Source of the DNA: Neobacillus sp. FSL H8-0543 | GTDB taxonomy: Bacteria; Bacillota; Bacilli; Bacillales; Cytobacillaceae | Reading direction: 5' to 3' | NCBI RefSeq assembly: GCF_038592905.1 | Contig: NZ_CP151943.1 | Location: 4,290,501-4,354,500 of the forward strand | DNA: 64,000 nt | Shown: piece by piece, positions 1-7,580 of the stretch | Numbering within the stretch: position 1 is the first letter of the stretch | Layout of the letters: each line of letters opens with the position of its first letter | Program-made: the position numbers and the translations under genes | Notes under the pieces: model-generated | Databases searched by the model: none | What the model was told of the DNA's origin: nothing | Seen by the model: only the letters and a program-made list of their open reading frames with translations

Positions 1-2
1 TT

Positions 3-167
3 GTTAGACTTGGATTGAAATCAGTCTTAAGTACAACCATTGATTTTGGGGAACTGAGTGGGATGTTCTTCCTGCTGGCTTTTAGCATGATTGTTCCATG
101 GCGCATAGCGATGTATTTAGATTATAAGAAACTCTATAAACAGCTTCATGGTGCAAAAACTTCATAA
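3..167 (+). CDS. ccdC: CcdC-like membrane protein, C-terminal part (cut by window start)
   Basis: An open frame enters from the left edge and ends at a TAA at 165-167, giving about 54 residues. The segment has a hydrophobic stretch ending in MIVPWRIAMY and a basic tail (YKKLYKQLHG). This matches what I remember of the end of Bacillus CcdC (YneJ), a small multi-pass membrane protein of the cytochrome c biogenesis locus. The next gene, on the other strand, is YneK-like, the same neighbour as in B. subtilis. The start and most of the protein lie outside the window, so the call rests on the tail and synteny. Confidence 0.62.
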   Translation, partial: VRLGLKSVLSTTIDFGELSGMFFLLAFSMIVPWRIAMYLDYKKLYKQLHGAKTS

Positions 168-173
168 AATTCA

Positions 174-208
174 AACACTGATTCTATTTAGAACCAGTGT
201 TTTTTGTT
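174..208 (+). terminator. Rho-independent terminator after ccdC
   Basis: Seven-base arms AACACTG and CAGTGTT enclose a 14-nt loop and run into a T-rich tract. It begins seven bases after the ccdC stop codon. Confidence 0.85.
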
Positions 209-217
209 GTAAAATAA

Positions 218-240
218 AAAACCGTCTACTTGGACGGTTT
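218..240 (-). terminator. Rho-independent terminator of the yneK-like gene
   Basis: The inverted repeat AACCGTC/GGACGGTT is followed, on the minus strand, by a T tract. It overlaps the end of the minus-strand DUF2621 gene and is placed to stop that transcript. Confidence 0.8.
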
Positions 241-664
241 AAAACAGGTGCTCGTAAGGAGCAACTTCAATTTGTTTTTCAAAGAGTTTTTTTCGTAAAA
301 ATTTATGGTCTCTTTTTGGTGTTGCTTGAATATAGCCGCGAATAACAAGATCCTCGGTAATTTTAGAAGCATTTTCTTTTAGTGCAATTTCACCGATCTT
401 TCCGGCAATCTTTTGCCTGGCGACATCACGGAAAAGTTCAGGAACAGGACTCACTAAATCTTCGAGCAGCGCTTTCTCAGGATCACTCCAGAGATGACGC
501 GATTCATTCACATAATGCATCTCCCAATCCATCATTGACTTACCGTCATCCTTCGGAAGCTTCTTCAAAAATTTGCGAAACATAAAAAAACCGCCAATGG
601 CCATGGAAGAGGACAAGACAACTACCCAAAATAAAATAAACCATAGAAACCAACCTGAAAGCAT
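239..664 (-). CDS. yneK: DUF2621 family membrane protein (YneK-like)
   Basis: A protein of about 141 residues with one hydrophobic N-terminal segment (LSGWFLWFILFWVVVLSSS) and a charged cytoplasmic part. Length, topology and convergence with a CcdC-like gene fit Bacillus YneK (DUF2621), whose function is unknown. The ATG at 664 is preferred because AGGTG lies six bases upstream. A GTG at 673 would add three residues but overlaps that ribosome binding site. A terminator follows directly. I know of no catalytic motif in this family and see none here. Confidence 0.72.
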   Translation of the reverse strand: MLSGWFLWFILFWVVVLSSSMAIGGFFMFRKFLKKLPKDDGKSMMDWEMHYVNESRHLWSDPEKALLEDLVSPVPELFRDVARQKIAGKIGEIALKENASKITEDLVIRGYIQATPKRDHKFLRKKLFEKQIEVAPYEHLF

Positions 665-825
665 ACCATTCACCTACAAAAAATCTATTTTTCATCTTAT
701 TATAGTCTGTTTTTAGGATTAATGACAAGTAATCGTATCAATATAGGTAAAAATATGCATGCAAAAACAATTAATTGGAGGGGAGTGAAAATAATGTCGA
801 AAAAATGACAGTTGATACATCTCTC

Positions 826-854
826 TTGATTATTACTATATTAAAATGTATTAT
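826..854 (+). promoter_or_regulatory. Probable SigA promoter for selC
   Basis: TTGATT and TATTAT are separated by 17 bases. The predicted start point is near 861, about 60 bases before the tRNA. Apart from this, 665-922 holds no gene I can support. Confidence 0.5.
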
Positions 855-922
855 AGTTACAAATGATAGGGAAACGTAAGAGGTATTTCTTTCGACAAAC
901 CTAAAATATTTTCTTTTTCTAC

Positions 923-1019
923 GGGGCTGAATGGGGTACTGGTGTCCTCCACAGTCTTCAAAACTGCTTGAGACCTGCGTGCCAGGTCTGGTGGGTTCGA
1001 TTCCCACACAGTCCCGCCA
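923..1019 (+). tRNA. selC: tRNA-Sec (UCA anticodon)
   Basis: The 97-nt sequence ends in an encoded GCCA and folds as a selenocysteine tRNA. It has an acceptor stem GGGGCUG/CAGUCCC (one G-U, with an A-A mismatch at the eighth pair), a long D stem, and an anticodon stem CAGU/ACUG with loop CUUCAAA giving anticodon UCA. The variable arm is very long (AGACCUG/CAGGUCU, 7 bp) and the T arm is GUGGG/CCCAC. The UCA anticodon plus the long variable arm separates it from Ser and Leu tRNAs. It implies that selA, selB and selD lie elsewhere in the genome; none is in this window. Confidence 0.93.
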
Positions 1020-1060
1020 ATTTAATACTATTAGGGGTTCTAGCGAATTCTTTTGTACAC

Positions 1061-1088
1061 AGACCGTCATAACCTCGGTCTTTTTTGT
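1061..1088 (+). terminator. Terminator after tRNA-Sec
   Basis: GACCG and CGGTC arms with a 9-nt loop are followed by TTTTTT, about 40 bases after the tRNA end. Confidence 0.8.
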
Positions 1089-1432
1089 TTGTCAAAAAAA
1101 AGTATTATTAACAATGAATGTTGCTAAGCATCCCCTTTTTTCCTCATTTCATTCAGAACGATTCCACTCAATGCTGACTTCTTAACCTTTTTTGCTACGT
1201 GTGTCTTTTCTTCGGAAATAATTGCGCCCTCAAATTAAGCATAATGTCCATGAATGTCTAGGATTATCGAGTGCTCTGGAATTGATCCTTCTCGACTAAT
1301 CAAGTGTCACACACTTCCCAGTTCCAAGAGTTAATGTCATGTGTTTGTCACAGATTCTTCATCGTTTCTTTATAACTTAATCATAAAATCTATCAGTATC
1401 AAAATAATGATGATTTTAGGAGGATAAAGACG
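1089..1432 (+). other. Intergenic: two palindromes and a possible minus-strand coding scrap
   Basis: No intact gene is visible. Two short palindromes lie 80-130 bases before the next start: AAGTGT-N3-ACACTT at 1302-1316 and TGTG-N5-CACA at 1340-1352. They could be operator sites for the small membrane protein gene. On the minus strand, 1124-1231 is open for about 35 codons with plausible protein composition, rich in Lys and Glu. I do not recognise it; it may be the tail of a dead gene or chance. Confidence 0.3.
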
Positions 1433-1924
1433 ATGAACATGACACATTATATGGGCTTACTAGCTGATAATCAGCCATGGAATCTGATTATTTTTATGGC
1501 AATTCCCGTTATCTGTGCTGAAACAATTGCTGTAACCGAATTAGCGATTTTGTTTACTAGAAATCTAAATGGTAAATTAAGATTGGTAAACAAAATTACA
1601 TCTATTTTTGTTGGAATTTATTTTACAGGTATTTTCTTTTACTTATTATTTAATGCAGTTATTCCGATAACAACAAAGGGAGAATGGCATGGCTGGATCG
1701 ATGTAATTGCAGTAGGATTTTACTTGTTAGGAATAATCCCATTGCTTGGAATGGCGCTTTTGGATTTAAATATTATCTATAAAAACAAATCACAAGAAGG
1801 AAAACTAAAAGTTCATGCGACCTTTGTTGGTATGTTCCTAATCTTTGCGCACATAGCAATGATCGCTGGAATGGTTGATCCAACAATCATTTCTGAAATG
1901 CCAACGATGGATCATAATATGTAA
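1433..1924 (+). CDS. Small multi-pass membrane protein of unknown function
   Basis: A protein of 163 residues with four predicted hydrophobic segments, at roughly residues 17-40, 55-78, 88-112 and 128-150. The short N-terminal stretch begins MNMTHYMGLL and the tail carries His and Met (MPTMDHNM). The ATG is preceded by AGGAGG at good spacing. It resembles short conserved Bacillus membrane proteins, possibly the family named DUF6803, but I am unsure of that name. It stands alone, with no co-transcribed partner. The Met/His-rich end could bind metal, which is only a guess. Confidence 0.55.
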   Translation: MNMTHYMGLLADNQPWNLIIFMAIPVICAETIAVTELAILFTRNLNGKLRLVNKITSIFVGIYFTGIFFYLLFNAVIPITTKGEWHGWIDVIAVGFYLLGIIPLLGMALLDLNIIYKNKSQEGKLKVHATFVGMFLIFAHIAMIAGMVDPTIISEMPTMDHNM

Positions 1925-1940
1925 AATAAAGTGTAAAAAA

Positions 1941-2010
1941 GCTGTTATATGGGGAGACCCTACAGAAGCGAAGTACCTTGAGAGAAAGTATGCAGGCTGG
2001 TATAACAGCC
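1941..2010 (+). ncRNA. Possible structured RNA with two exclusive folds
   Basis: Nine-base perfect arms GCTGTTATA (1941-1949) and TATAACAGC (2001-2009) close a 51-nt region. Inside it is a GGG-GAGA-CCC hairpin with a GNRA-type loop (1951-1960) and a weaker GUAC/GUAU hairpin. The 3' arm can instead form GGCTG-N6-CAGCC (1995-2010), which excludes the long stem. No U-tract follows directly; a separate terminator lies at 2067. I cannot match it to a riboswitch or ribozyme class that I know. Confidence 0.35.
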
Positions 2011-2066
2011 TAGAATAAAGAATATTAAACGATTGGTTATAAATAAATCAATATACTGTTTAAGGA

Positions 2067-2094
2067 GTTGCTCAAATTGATGGGCAGCTTTTTT
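2067..2094 (+). terminator. Rho-independent terminator
   Basis: GTTGCTC pairs with GGGCAGC (two G-U pairs) and is followed by six T residues. It lies downstream of the structured element and would end transcripts from the membrane protein gene. Confidence 0.7.
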
Positions 2095-2159
2095 GTATGT
2101 TGAAGGTTTTTGGGAAGCTAAATAGAGGGAATTGAAAATATACTTTTTGGTAAAATCAA

Positions 2160-2179
2160 ATACCCCCCTAATGGGGTAT
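2160..2179. promoter_or_regulatory. CsoR/RcnR/FrmR-type operator candidate
   Basis: ATACCCC and GGGGTAT form perfect 7-bp arms around a 6-bp centre, with a C6 tract on one side. The same style of GC-rich box with AT flanks is bound by CsoR-family metal, persulfide or formaldehyde sensors. A further G-rich run (TTTAGGGGGTAG) lies about 15 bases downstream. No CsoR-family gene is in the window. The nearest gene, the cupin, starts 233 bases further on. Confidence 0.45.
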
Positions 2180-2371
2180 TAATACATCGGATTTAGGGGG
2201 TAGAAAATTACAAGTTTTTATATTAATATTCAATTAATGATTTATTTTGAAGATTACTAAAATTTAAAATATTAAATTAAGTAAAGAGGGTTTTGTGTTT
2301 TAGATGAAATTACCTGCTTGAAAGGAGGAATGCCTAAAACTATATTAAAACTATCCTAATAATTTTAAAAA

Positions 2372-2386
2372 ATGAAAACGCTTTAT
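2372..2386 (+). promoter_or_regulatory. cre-like box upstream of the cupin gene
   Basis: ATGAAAACGCTTTAT matches the left and central part of the CcpA operator consensus (TGNAARCGNWWWCA) but lacks the final CA. It lies 26 bases before the cupin start. Closer versions occur before three aromatic-region genes. Confidence 0.4.
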
Positions 2387-2412
2387 AAATTTCTGAAGGA
2401 GGAATTCGATAT

Positions 2413-2976
2413 ATGGAAATTTTAAATGATAAGGTGAGTAAAGAAGAAAATCAAACAGAGACTAGTAAACAAAAGCTAACCTTTTTCAGTGCGAGAGATA
2501 CACCAGAGTTAACTCTAGATGATTTCATGCCTGATCTTGTTATGTCTGAGTCAACTCAGGAAGGATCTCTATTATGTGTTGAGAGTGGTTTTTATACAGG
2601 TGCAACAACAACTGTGCTGATTAATAGACCGGGTTTCTCATTAGTATATGCATGGTTCAAGAGTGGGCAAACTCTTCCAGTGCATTCACATGATGCTGAC
2701 TGTCTCTATTACGTAGTAGCTGGCGAGGCAATCCTAGGAAACCGTACACTTCGAGCTGGCGATGGATTCTTCGTACCTGCTAATACCTTTTATTCCTATA
2801 CAGCTGGTCCTGAAGGTATAGAAATTATAGAATTTCGTCAGGCAAATAAAACGAATATGGTGTATCGTGATAGCAAGCCAGAATACTGGATCAAATTAGC
2901 AGAAAAGATAGATGCAAAGCAAAGTGTATGGAAAACAGAAGCACCACCGCATCGAGTGAGTACTGGTCAAGGTTAA
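2413..2976 (+). CDS. Cupin-domain protein
   Basis: A protein of 187 residues with a single cupin fold at about residues 70-145. The metal-binding motif PVHSHDADCLYYVVAGEAIL has two His and follows the G(X)5HXH pattern. The second cupin motif is GDGFFVPANTFYSY. The first 60 residues are charged and probably flexible. A strong AAGGAGG lies 8-10 bases before the ATG. Cupins of this type are small-molecule dioxygenases, isomerases or ligand-binding proteins, and the sequence does not say which. A cre-like box just upstream suggests a catabolic role. It is monocistronic, and a terminator follows at 3099. Confidence 0.72.
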   Translation: MEILNDKVSKEENQTETSKQKLTFFSARDTPELTLDDFMPDLVMSESTQEGSLLCVESGFYTGATTTVLINRPGFSLVYAWFKSGQTLPVHSHDADCLYYVVAGEAILGNRTLRAGDGFFVPANTFYSYTAGPEGIEIIEFRQANKTNMVYRDSKPEYWIKLAEKIDAKQSVWKTEAPPHRVSTGQG

Positions 2977-3098
2977 TAAAAGGTTAATCACTTGTTTTTC
3001 AAAAATATCCATTTTCATTAAAGAAAATCCGTTTGAGTGGGGAACTGAAAAACTTAGGCTTTTATAAGAATTTGTCTATACTCATAAAATAAAAGGAT

Positions 3099-3131
3099 GC
3101 GTTAATCCAAGAAGGAATTAACGCTTTTTTT
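3099..3131 (+). terminator. Terminator after the cupin gene
   Basis: Perfect 8-bp arms GCGTTAAT/ATTAACGC with a 10-nt loop run into seven T residues. The rest of 2977-3297 is AT-rich leader DNA for the next gene and holds nothing else I recognise. Confidence 0.85.
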
Positions 3132-3297
3132 GATGTCAATTCACTAAATTAGCCCTATAATAGAAAGTAACTTTAATAAAGTAGTAACTGTCTTGTAACT
3201 TAATAAATAGAAATTAAAAATTCTTATAGTTATCTTATAGATTCCCAAATTATTAATTAGACTCAAGAGTTTAATAATCTGGAAAGGAGGAGTTTTT

Positions 3298-3996
3298 ATG
3301 GTGAATAAAAGTGATATAGAAAAATATATTGCTAGTATAAAGACAATTAATTCTCATGAAGATCAGATTATTAAAATTCTTGAGGGGTTTCTAGAATTAT
3401 TTCCTCTATTAGATATAGGATTATTTAGATACTCTCCATTAGGATTTTTAACGGAAGGTATTATGGCAATAACCATAGAAGAGGGATTAACCCATATAAG
3501 AGATATAAGAGATGATATAAGAACTGTACCATTAACATACAATGCCGTTCGGAAACGTAAAGCAATAATCATAACGGGTGAAGATTTCGTTAAATATAAT
3601 CAAAGATATTCTTTTTCAGCTAACTCCTCTTTTTTATTAATTGTACCTATTTGTTTTAGTAGTAACGCAGTAGGGCTTACGGTTAGTACACAATTTTCGG
3701 AAAGCAGTGAGAAAATAGAAAAACTCCTTCCTTTATTAACACTTTACGGGGAGTTAATTGGTAAAATATTTGAAGACCCTTACATAATAAATAATGACTC
3801 CTGTTTGTTAAGCAAAAGAGAGGTTGAAGTAATGCAAATGCTATCAATAGGAGAAAGTACTAAATCAATCGCTCAGTTAATGCATCTTAGTGAATTTACT
3901 ATAAAGGATTATATTAAGTCTTCACTAAAAAAACTAGGAGTAAATCATCGTACACATGCAATTGCTGAACTAATTAGACAGGGAATCATTTCATAG
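3298..3996 (+). CDS. LuxR-family transcriptional regulator
   Basis: A protein of 232 residues. The C-terminal 60 are a LuxR/GerE helix-turn-helix: LSKREVEVMQMLSIGESTKS, then IAQLMHLSEFTIKDYIKS and a terminal LIRQGIIS. The N-terminal 160 residues look like a small sensory domain, possibly GAF-like, and have no phosphoacceptor receiver signature. The ATG follows GGAAAGGAGG. No partner kinase lies nearby, so it is probably a one-component regulator. Likely targets are the neighbouring cupin gene or the divergent secreted protein, but that is inference. Confidence 0.8.
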   Translation: MVNKSDIEKYIASIKTINSHEDQIIKILEGFLELFPLLDIGLFRYSPLGFLTEGIMAITIEEGLTHIRDIRDDIRTVPLTYNAVRKRKAIIITGEDFVKYNQRYSFSANSSFLLIVPICFSSNAVGLTVSTQFSESSEKIEKLLPLLTLYGELIGKIFEDPYIINNDSCLLSKREVEVMQMLSIGESTKSIAQLMHLSEFTIKDYIKSSLKKLGVNHRTHAIAELIRQGIIS

Positions 3997-4005
3997 TATC
4001 AATCC

Positions 4006-4086
4006 TTATCCTACTGGAGTGGATGTGTCCATTGTGATTCCAATTGTTGAATGACCTAATCTTTCAGAAACCACTTTAGGATGACC
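4006..4086 (-). pseudogene. C-terminal remnant of a tyrosine recombinase (phage integrase)
   Basis: Reading the minus strand from 4086 to a TAA at 4006-4008 gives GHPKVVSERLGHSTIGITMD followed by TSTPVG. This is the diagnostic end of XerD/phage-type integrases, where the usual form is HPKVVSERLGHSS.ITLDTYSH. The catalytic Tyr position reads Ser here. Only 26 codons remain. The upstream part is replaced by the terminator of the choline-binding protein gene, so this is a dead fragment of a former mobile element. It lies about 3 kb from tRNA-Sec, a known type of integration site. Confidence 0.75.
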
Positions 4087-4092
4087 TCTATT

Positions 4093-4117
4093 AAAAAACC
4101 TTCTCAATTAGAGAAGG
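4093..4117 (-). terminator. Terminator of the choline-binding-repeat gene
   Basis: CCTTCTC/GAGAAGG with a 5-nt loop is followed on the minus strand by a six-T run. It lies 15 bases past the stop codon of the secreted protein gene. Confidence 0.85.
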
Positions 4118-4131
4118 GCAGATTTGATCAT

Positions 4132-5112
4132 TTACCAATTGATAGCAATTTGAGGTATTGATAGGTTCCTGTTAGTAATCGTCACAGGTCCCTCGGTAAA
4201 TGTACCACCTTGGCTTATAGCTTGACTGATTAAGTTTGTTAAACTTTGTTTATCCAAAGGGCATCCCAATGCAATGGCGCTATCGACAAAAAGGCTTGTA
4301 TACTTGCTATCGGCAAGGCCTGTGAAACTAGTAAAGTCAAAGTCGGCTTCCTTACTAGGCGTGTAGGAAAAACTGAAAGCATGTTGATAATTATCATCAT
4401 CAACTATCATTAGGAGAAGCGTCGGAGGGTTATCCCCTGTAACACCTCTTCCGTAGTGATGCGCTAATCTTGCCCCATTCTTTTCTACCGCCGTTTTTAA
4501 AGGTTTGTAACTCTTTTCAAGATTTTTACTTGGGATCCAAACCCGATCTTCATTCACAAAATAAGTATCATTGACCATTTCGTTATAGGCAACCTTACCA
4601 TTTGGATAGGCATACAAGTATCCAGTCGTGTACCCTGACCAAGATCTTCCGAAAAACCATCCTGATTTCATTGCGCCAGATGAATCTAGATAGTACCAAT
4701 CATCATCATAGACCCATTCTACCTTCATTTTACCGTTAGAGTCCATGAAATACCATTTGCTGTTGGACTTAACCCAACCTGTTTGCATTGCGCCTGACTT
4801 ATCAAAATAATACCAGACATCTCCCCGAAATCTATGTAACCAGCCGGTGCGCATTGCCCCCGTATTATCGTTGAGATAATACCATTTACCTCCCACTTGA
4901 AGCCAACCAGTCCTCATTTTCCCGGTAGAATCTAGGTAATACCAGTGACCGCCATCGAATAACCATCCATTATGGGTACTGTTGCTCGAGGTGTAGTAGT
5001 ACCAATCGCTATTAATTTTTTCCCATCCCTGAAGGCTTGCTGCTTGTACATTTGGTATGATAAAAGCGATTAGACCCAACGCAAACAATCCTGAAATGAT
5101 AAATTTCTTCAT
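4132..5112 (-). CDS. Secreted protein with choline-binding-type cell wall repeats
   Basis: A protein of 326 residues. Residues 1-24 are a signal peptide (MKKFIISGLFALGLIAFIIP, cut near VQAA). Residues 28-175 carry six or seven tandem aromatic repeats of the WYYLDSTGKMRTGW type (CW_binding_1), used by Gram-positive proteins to bind choline or other wall polymers. The last 150 residues do not match an amidase or lysozyme that I know. They contain HHYGRG and an SYTPSKEADFDF stretch and may be a ligand or catalytic domain. AAAGGGGGG precedes the ATG and a terminator follows. It probably acts at the cell surface; its substrate is unknown. Confidence 0.75.
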   Translation of the reverse strand: MKKFIISGLFALGLIAFIIPNVQAASLQGWEKINSDWYYYTSSNSTHNGWLFDGGHWYYLDSTGKMRTGWLQVGGKWYYLNDNTGAMRTGWLHRFRGDVWYYFDKSGAMQTGWVKSNSKWYFMDSNGKMKVEWVYDDDWYYLDSSGAMKSGWFFGRSWSGYTTGYLYAYPNGKVAYNEMVNDTYFVNEDRVWIPSKNLEKSYKPLKTAVEKNGARLAHHYGRGVTGDNPPTLLLMIVDDDNYQHAFSFSYTPSKEADFDFTSFTGLADSKYTSLFVDSAIALGCPLDKQSLTNLISQAISQGGTFTEGPVTITNRNLSIPQIAINW

Positions 5113-5682
5113 ATTATCCCCCCTTTCTTCTCTTGAATACTATTAATTCTATCATTTAACTCTGAATGTTTTAATCTATTTTCTCGAAAGCTGACTAAAA
5201 AATGGTTAACTATCTACAGAAAGTTGAAGAGCGGTTTGCACCGTCAAAATTAATATTCATTCCACCAACAATGACAAACGGTGATTAAATGGGCTTGCAA
5301 CAAAATCTCTTGTGGTACTGTTAAATATGATATAATTAACTTCCTTGGCAGGGGCAACAAAAATAACGAAGCAGGGGTCATGATGAAGTGATCTCTCCTT
5401 CGTTATTTTCAGATATAAGGTGAATACTAAAAAAAGGACTTTATGGATACATTATGGAAGAAAATATCAACAGATGAAATTTCAAGTGTTTCATGTTGTT
5501 TTTCAACGTGCATAATGCACCATTTTATATTGGTTTTTTGTTCATTGTGCTAGTTGAAAAGAAACAATGAAAAATATATATTTATGGATGGGTGTTAAAC
5601 AAACGGTAAGGTTCTATTTAGAAGATAGAGTAAAAATCGCTGTAACCGTCATTTAAAAACGTTGAAAAAGGAGGAAATCGGC
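5113..5682 (+). other. Intergenic region before the lactate permease
   Basis: Three things stand out. On the minus strand, 5214-5284 reads PFVIVGGMNINFDG, resembling the N-terminal edge of a PfkB-family sugar kinase, and may be a relic. At 5360-5409 a long hairpin has 12-bp arms (AAAATAACGAAG/CTTCGTTATTTT) and an inner 7-bp stem. At 5508-5520 a perfect palindrome GTGCATAATGCAC lies about 165 bases before the permease start and could be an operator. No intact gene is present. Confidence 0.4.
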
Positions 5683-7296
5683 ATGGAACTACCTGTAAAT
5701 TTATTAATGTGGATAATGGCTGCTTTCCCTATAGTACTACTTATTTTGCTAATGGTGAAATTCCAGTGGGGTGCTGCTGAGGCTGCACCAATCGGACTTT
5801 TGGCGGCATTTATCATTTCCATCGTTTTTTATAAGTCTAATCTTGAATTAATAGGATTGGAAAGTGCAAAAGGTATATGGACTTCACTTGTAGTGATCAT
5901 CATTATTTTGCCTGCCATTCTTATTTATGAAGTAACCTATGAGGCAAAAGCATTTGATGCGATTCGGAATGGATTAAAAAAGTTTACATCAAATGAGCTT
6001 CTTCAAATTTTAGCTATTGGCTGGGTGTTCGTCAGCTTTTTACAAGGAATCACTGGTTTTGGTGTACCAATAGCAGTTGGCGCTCCATTATTAGTTGGAC
6101 TTGGTGTAAGACCCCTATGGGCCGTAGTGATCGCTGTATTAGGGCAGGCATGGGGAAATACGTTTGGAACATTGGCAGTGGCCTGGGACGCATTAGTCTT
6201 GCAAACAGGTTTACAAGACGGCCAAATATTTGCAACGGCTCTTTGGGCTTCTTTATTCATATGGATTCTCAATTTAATTACAGGCATCATCATTAGTTGG
6301 ATCTATGGCCGCTGGGCAGGAGTTAAGAAAGGGATGCCTGCTGTGATCGTCATTTCCTTAATCCATGGTGGAGGACAAATTGTTTTATCACAAATGAATC
6401 CTTCATTAGCAGCATTTATTCCATCATGTCTAGCATTTGTTGCTATATATTTCCTTGGTAAGCTCAAAATGTACAGGGAATCATGGAGTATTCAAGATAG
6501 TCCATTAATGCTTCGTCAAGAAGGAACTAAGCAAGCAGAGGAAAATAATGCTGATGATTCTCTTACCATGAATCAAGCATTTATACCTTATTATGCGTTA
6601 ACTGCAATTACGTTGATTGTATTACTTATATCTCCTTTAAATGCATTTTTGAATAAGTGGAAAGTAGGTTTTAGCTATCCAGAGACGATGACTTCCTATG
6701 GTGTGGTGAATCATGCTTATGATCTATATTCACCTATCATGCCATTAACTAATTCTGGGTTATTCCTGCTCCTATCTGCAATAATTGGTTTTGTCTATTA
6801 TAAGAGTAAAGGGAGAATTCAAAAAGGCGGAGGAACGCGGATTTTTAGAAAAACGATTGAAAAATCTATTCCTTCCACTATCGCAGTAATTGCTCTGATT
6901 ATTATGTCTAAACTCATGGGTGGAACGGGGCAAACAGCCGTACTAGCCTCGGGAACTGCCGGAGTTATGGGACAGACTTATGTATTCCTGGCACCAGCTA
7001 TTGGAGTTCTGGGTTCATTTATGACTGCCAGTAATATGTCCTCTAATATATTATTCGGCGGCTTCCAACAAGCGACTTCCCAGCTGTTGCATTTAAATGA
7101 AGCAGCAATATTAGGGGCTCATACTGCAGGTGGTTCGCTTGGTTCTGTTTTATCTCCAAGTAAGATCATTCTTGGGACAACAACAGCCGGAATCCTGGGT
7201 CAAGAAGGTCTTGTCCTAAAAAAGATTATGCCTATTGTAATAACGATTGCTATTTTGATGGGGATAATACTTACGATTGCTACACAGTTTATCTAG
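5683..7296 (+). CDS. lutP: L-lactate permease (LctP/LutP family)
   Basis: A hydrophobic protein of about 537 residues with roughly 12-14 membrane segments. The family signature is FLQGITGFGVPIAVGAPLL, followed by AVLGQAWGNTFGTLAVAWDA. Near the end, TASNMSSNILFGGFQ and AGGSLGSVLSPSKI are also typical of LctP proton-lactate symporters. The ATG at 5683 is preferred over an in-frame TTG at 5662 because AAAGGAGG lies just upstream of the ATG. The lutABC lactate oxidation operon starts 1.5 kb downstream, supporting lactate as substrate, although glycolate permeases belong to the same family. The small gene at 7311 is co-transcribed. Confidence 0.9.
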   Translation: MELPVNLLMWIMAAFPIVLLILLMVKFQWGAAEAAPIGLLAAFIISIVFYKSNLELIGLESAKGIWTSLVVIIIILPAILIYEVTYEAKAFDAIRNGLKKFTSNELLQILAIGWVFVSFLQGITGFGVPIAVGAPLLVGLGVRPLWAVVIAVLGQAWGNTFGTLAVAWDALVLQTGLQDGQIFATALWASLFIWILNLITGIIISWIYGRWAGVKKGMPAVIVISLIHGGGQIVLSQMNPSLAAFIPSCLAFVAIYFLGKLKMYRESWSIQDSPLMLRQEGTKQAEENNADDSLTMNQAFIPYYALTAITLIVLLISPLNAFLNKWKVGFSYPETMTSYGVVNHAYDLYSPIMPLTNSGLFLLLSAIIGFVYYKSKGRIQKGGGTRIFRKTIEKSIPSTIAVIALIIMSKLMGGTGQTAVLASGTAGVMGQTYVFLAPAIGVLGSFMTASNMSSNILFGGFQQATSQLLHLNEAAILGAHTAGGSLGSVLSPSKIILGTTTAGILGQEGLVLKKIMPIVITIAILMGIILTIATQFI

Positions 7297-7310
7297 TAGG
7301 GGGTTAAAAT

Positions 7311-7559
7311 ATGAGAGAATTTTTTTCAACCAAAATAGGACATCAAACCATTGCTGCGCTAGTCACTATTTTATCCTTCCCTTTTATCTATATGGGAGGT
7401 ACCAAGCATATTAGTAGCCTTACAAATATTGGAGTCGTATTGATGCTTGGAGGAATGTTGGCTGCACCGGTAATAGGATTTATTCATGCCAAAAGATCGT
7501 CAAAAAAAGAGTCTACAAAAGATATAACTAGCCCAAAACTAAGTGACAGTAAGGGATAA
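7311..7559 (+). CDS. Small two-segment membrane protein
   Basis: An 82-residue protein starting 14 bases after the lactate permease stop. It has two hydrophobic segments (about residues 14-32 and 36-57) and a Lys/Ser-rich tail. AGGGGG precedes the ATG. I do not recognise a family. Position and size suggest an accessory subunit of the permease or a membrane-associated helper, which is inference from the operon only. A strong terminator follows. Confidence 0.6.
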   Translation: MREFFSTKIGHQTIAALVTILSFPFIYMGGTKHISSLTNIGVVLMLGGMLAAPVIGFIHAKRSSKKESTKDITSPKLSDSKG

Positions 7560-7580
7560 CGAATTCATTCAATTACACAA

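Larger units (their letters stand above)
1925..2412 (+). other. Intergenic region before the cupin gene
   Basis: Besides the structured element, terminator, CsoR-type box and cre-like box listed separately, this stretch is AT-rich and holds no gene I can support. An orphan AAAGGAGGA at about 2320-2330 abuts an ATG with a nine-codon frame. That spacing is too tight for normal initiation, so I do not call it. Confidence 0.4.

Noticed and set aside
1302..1352. FNR or CRP-type boxes before the membrane protein gene
   Set aside because: The two palindromes differ from each other and from TGTGA-N6-TCACA by more than one key base, so no regulator is named.
923..5112. A complete integrated island between selC and the choline-binding gene
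   Set aside because: Only an integrase tail is left and no duplicate of the tRNA 3' end was found, so island borders cannot be drawn.
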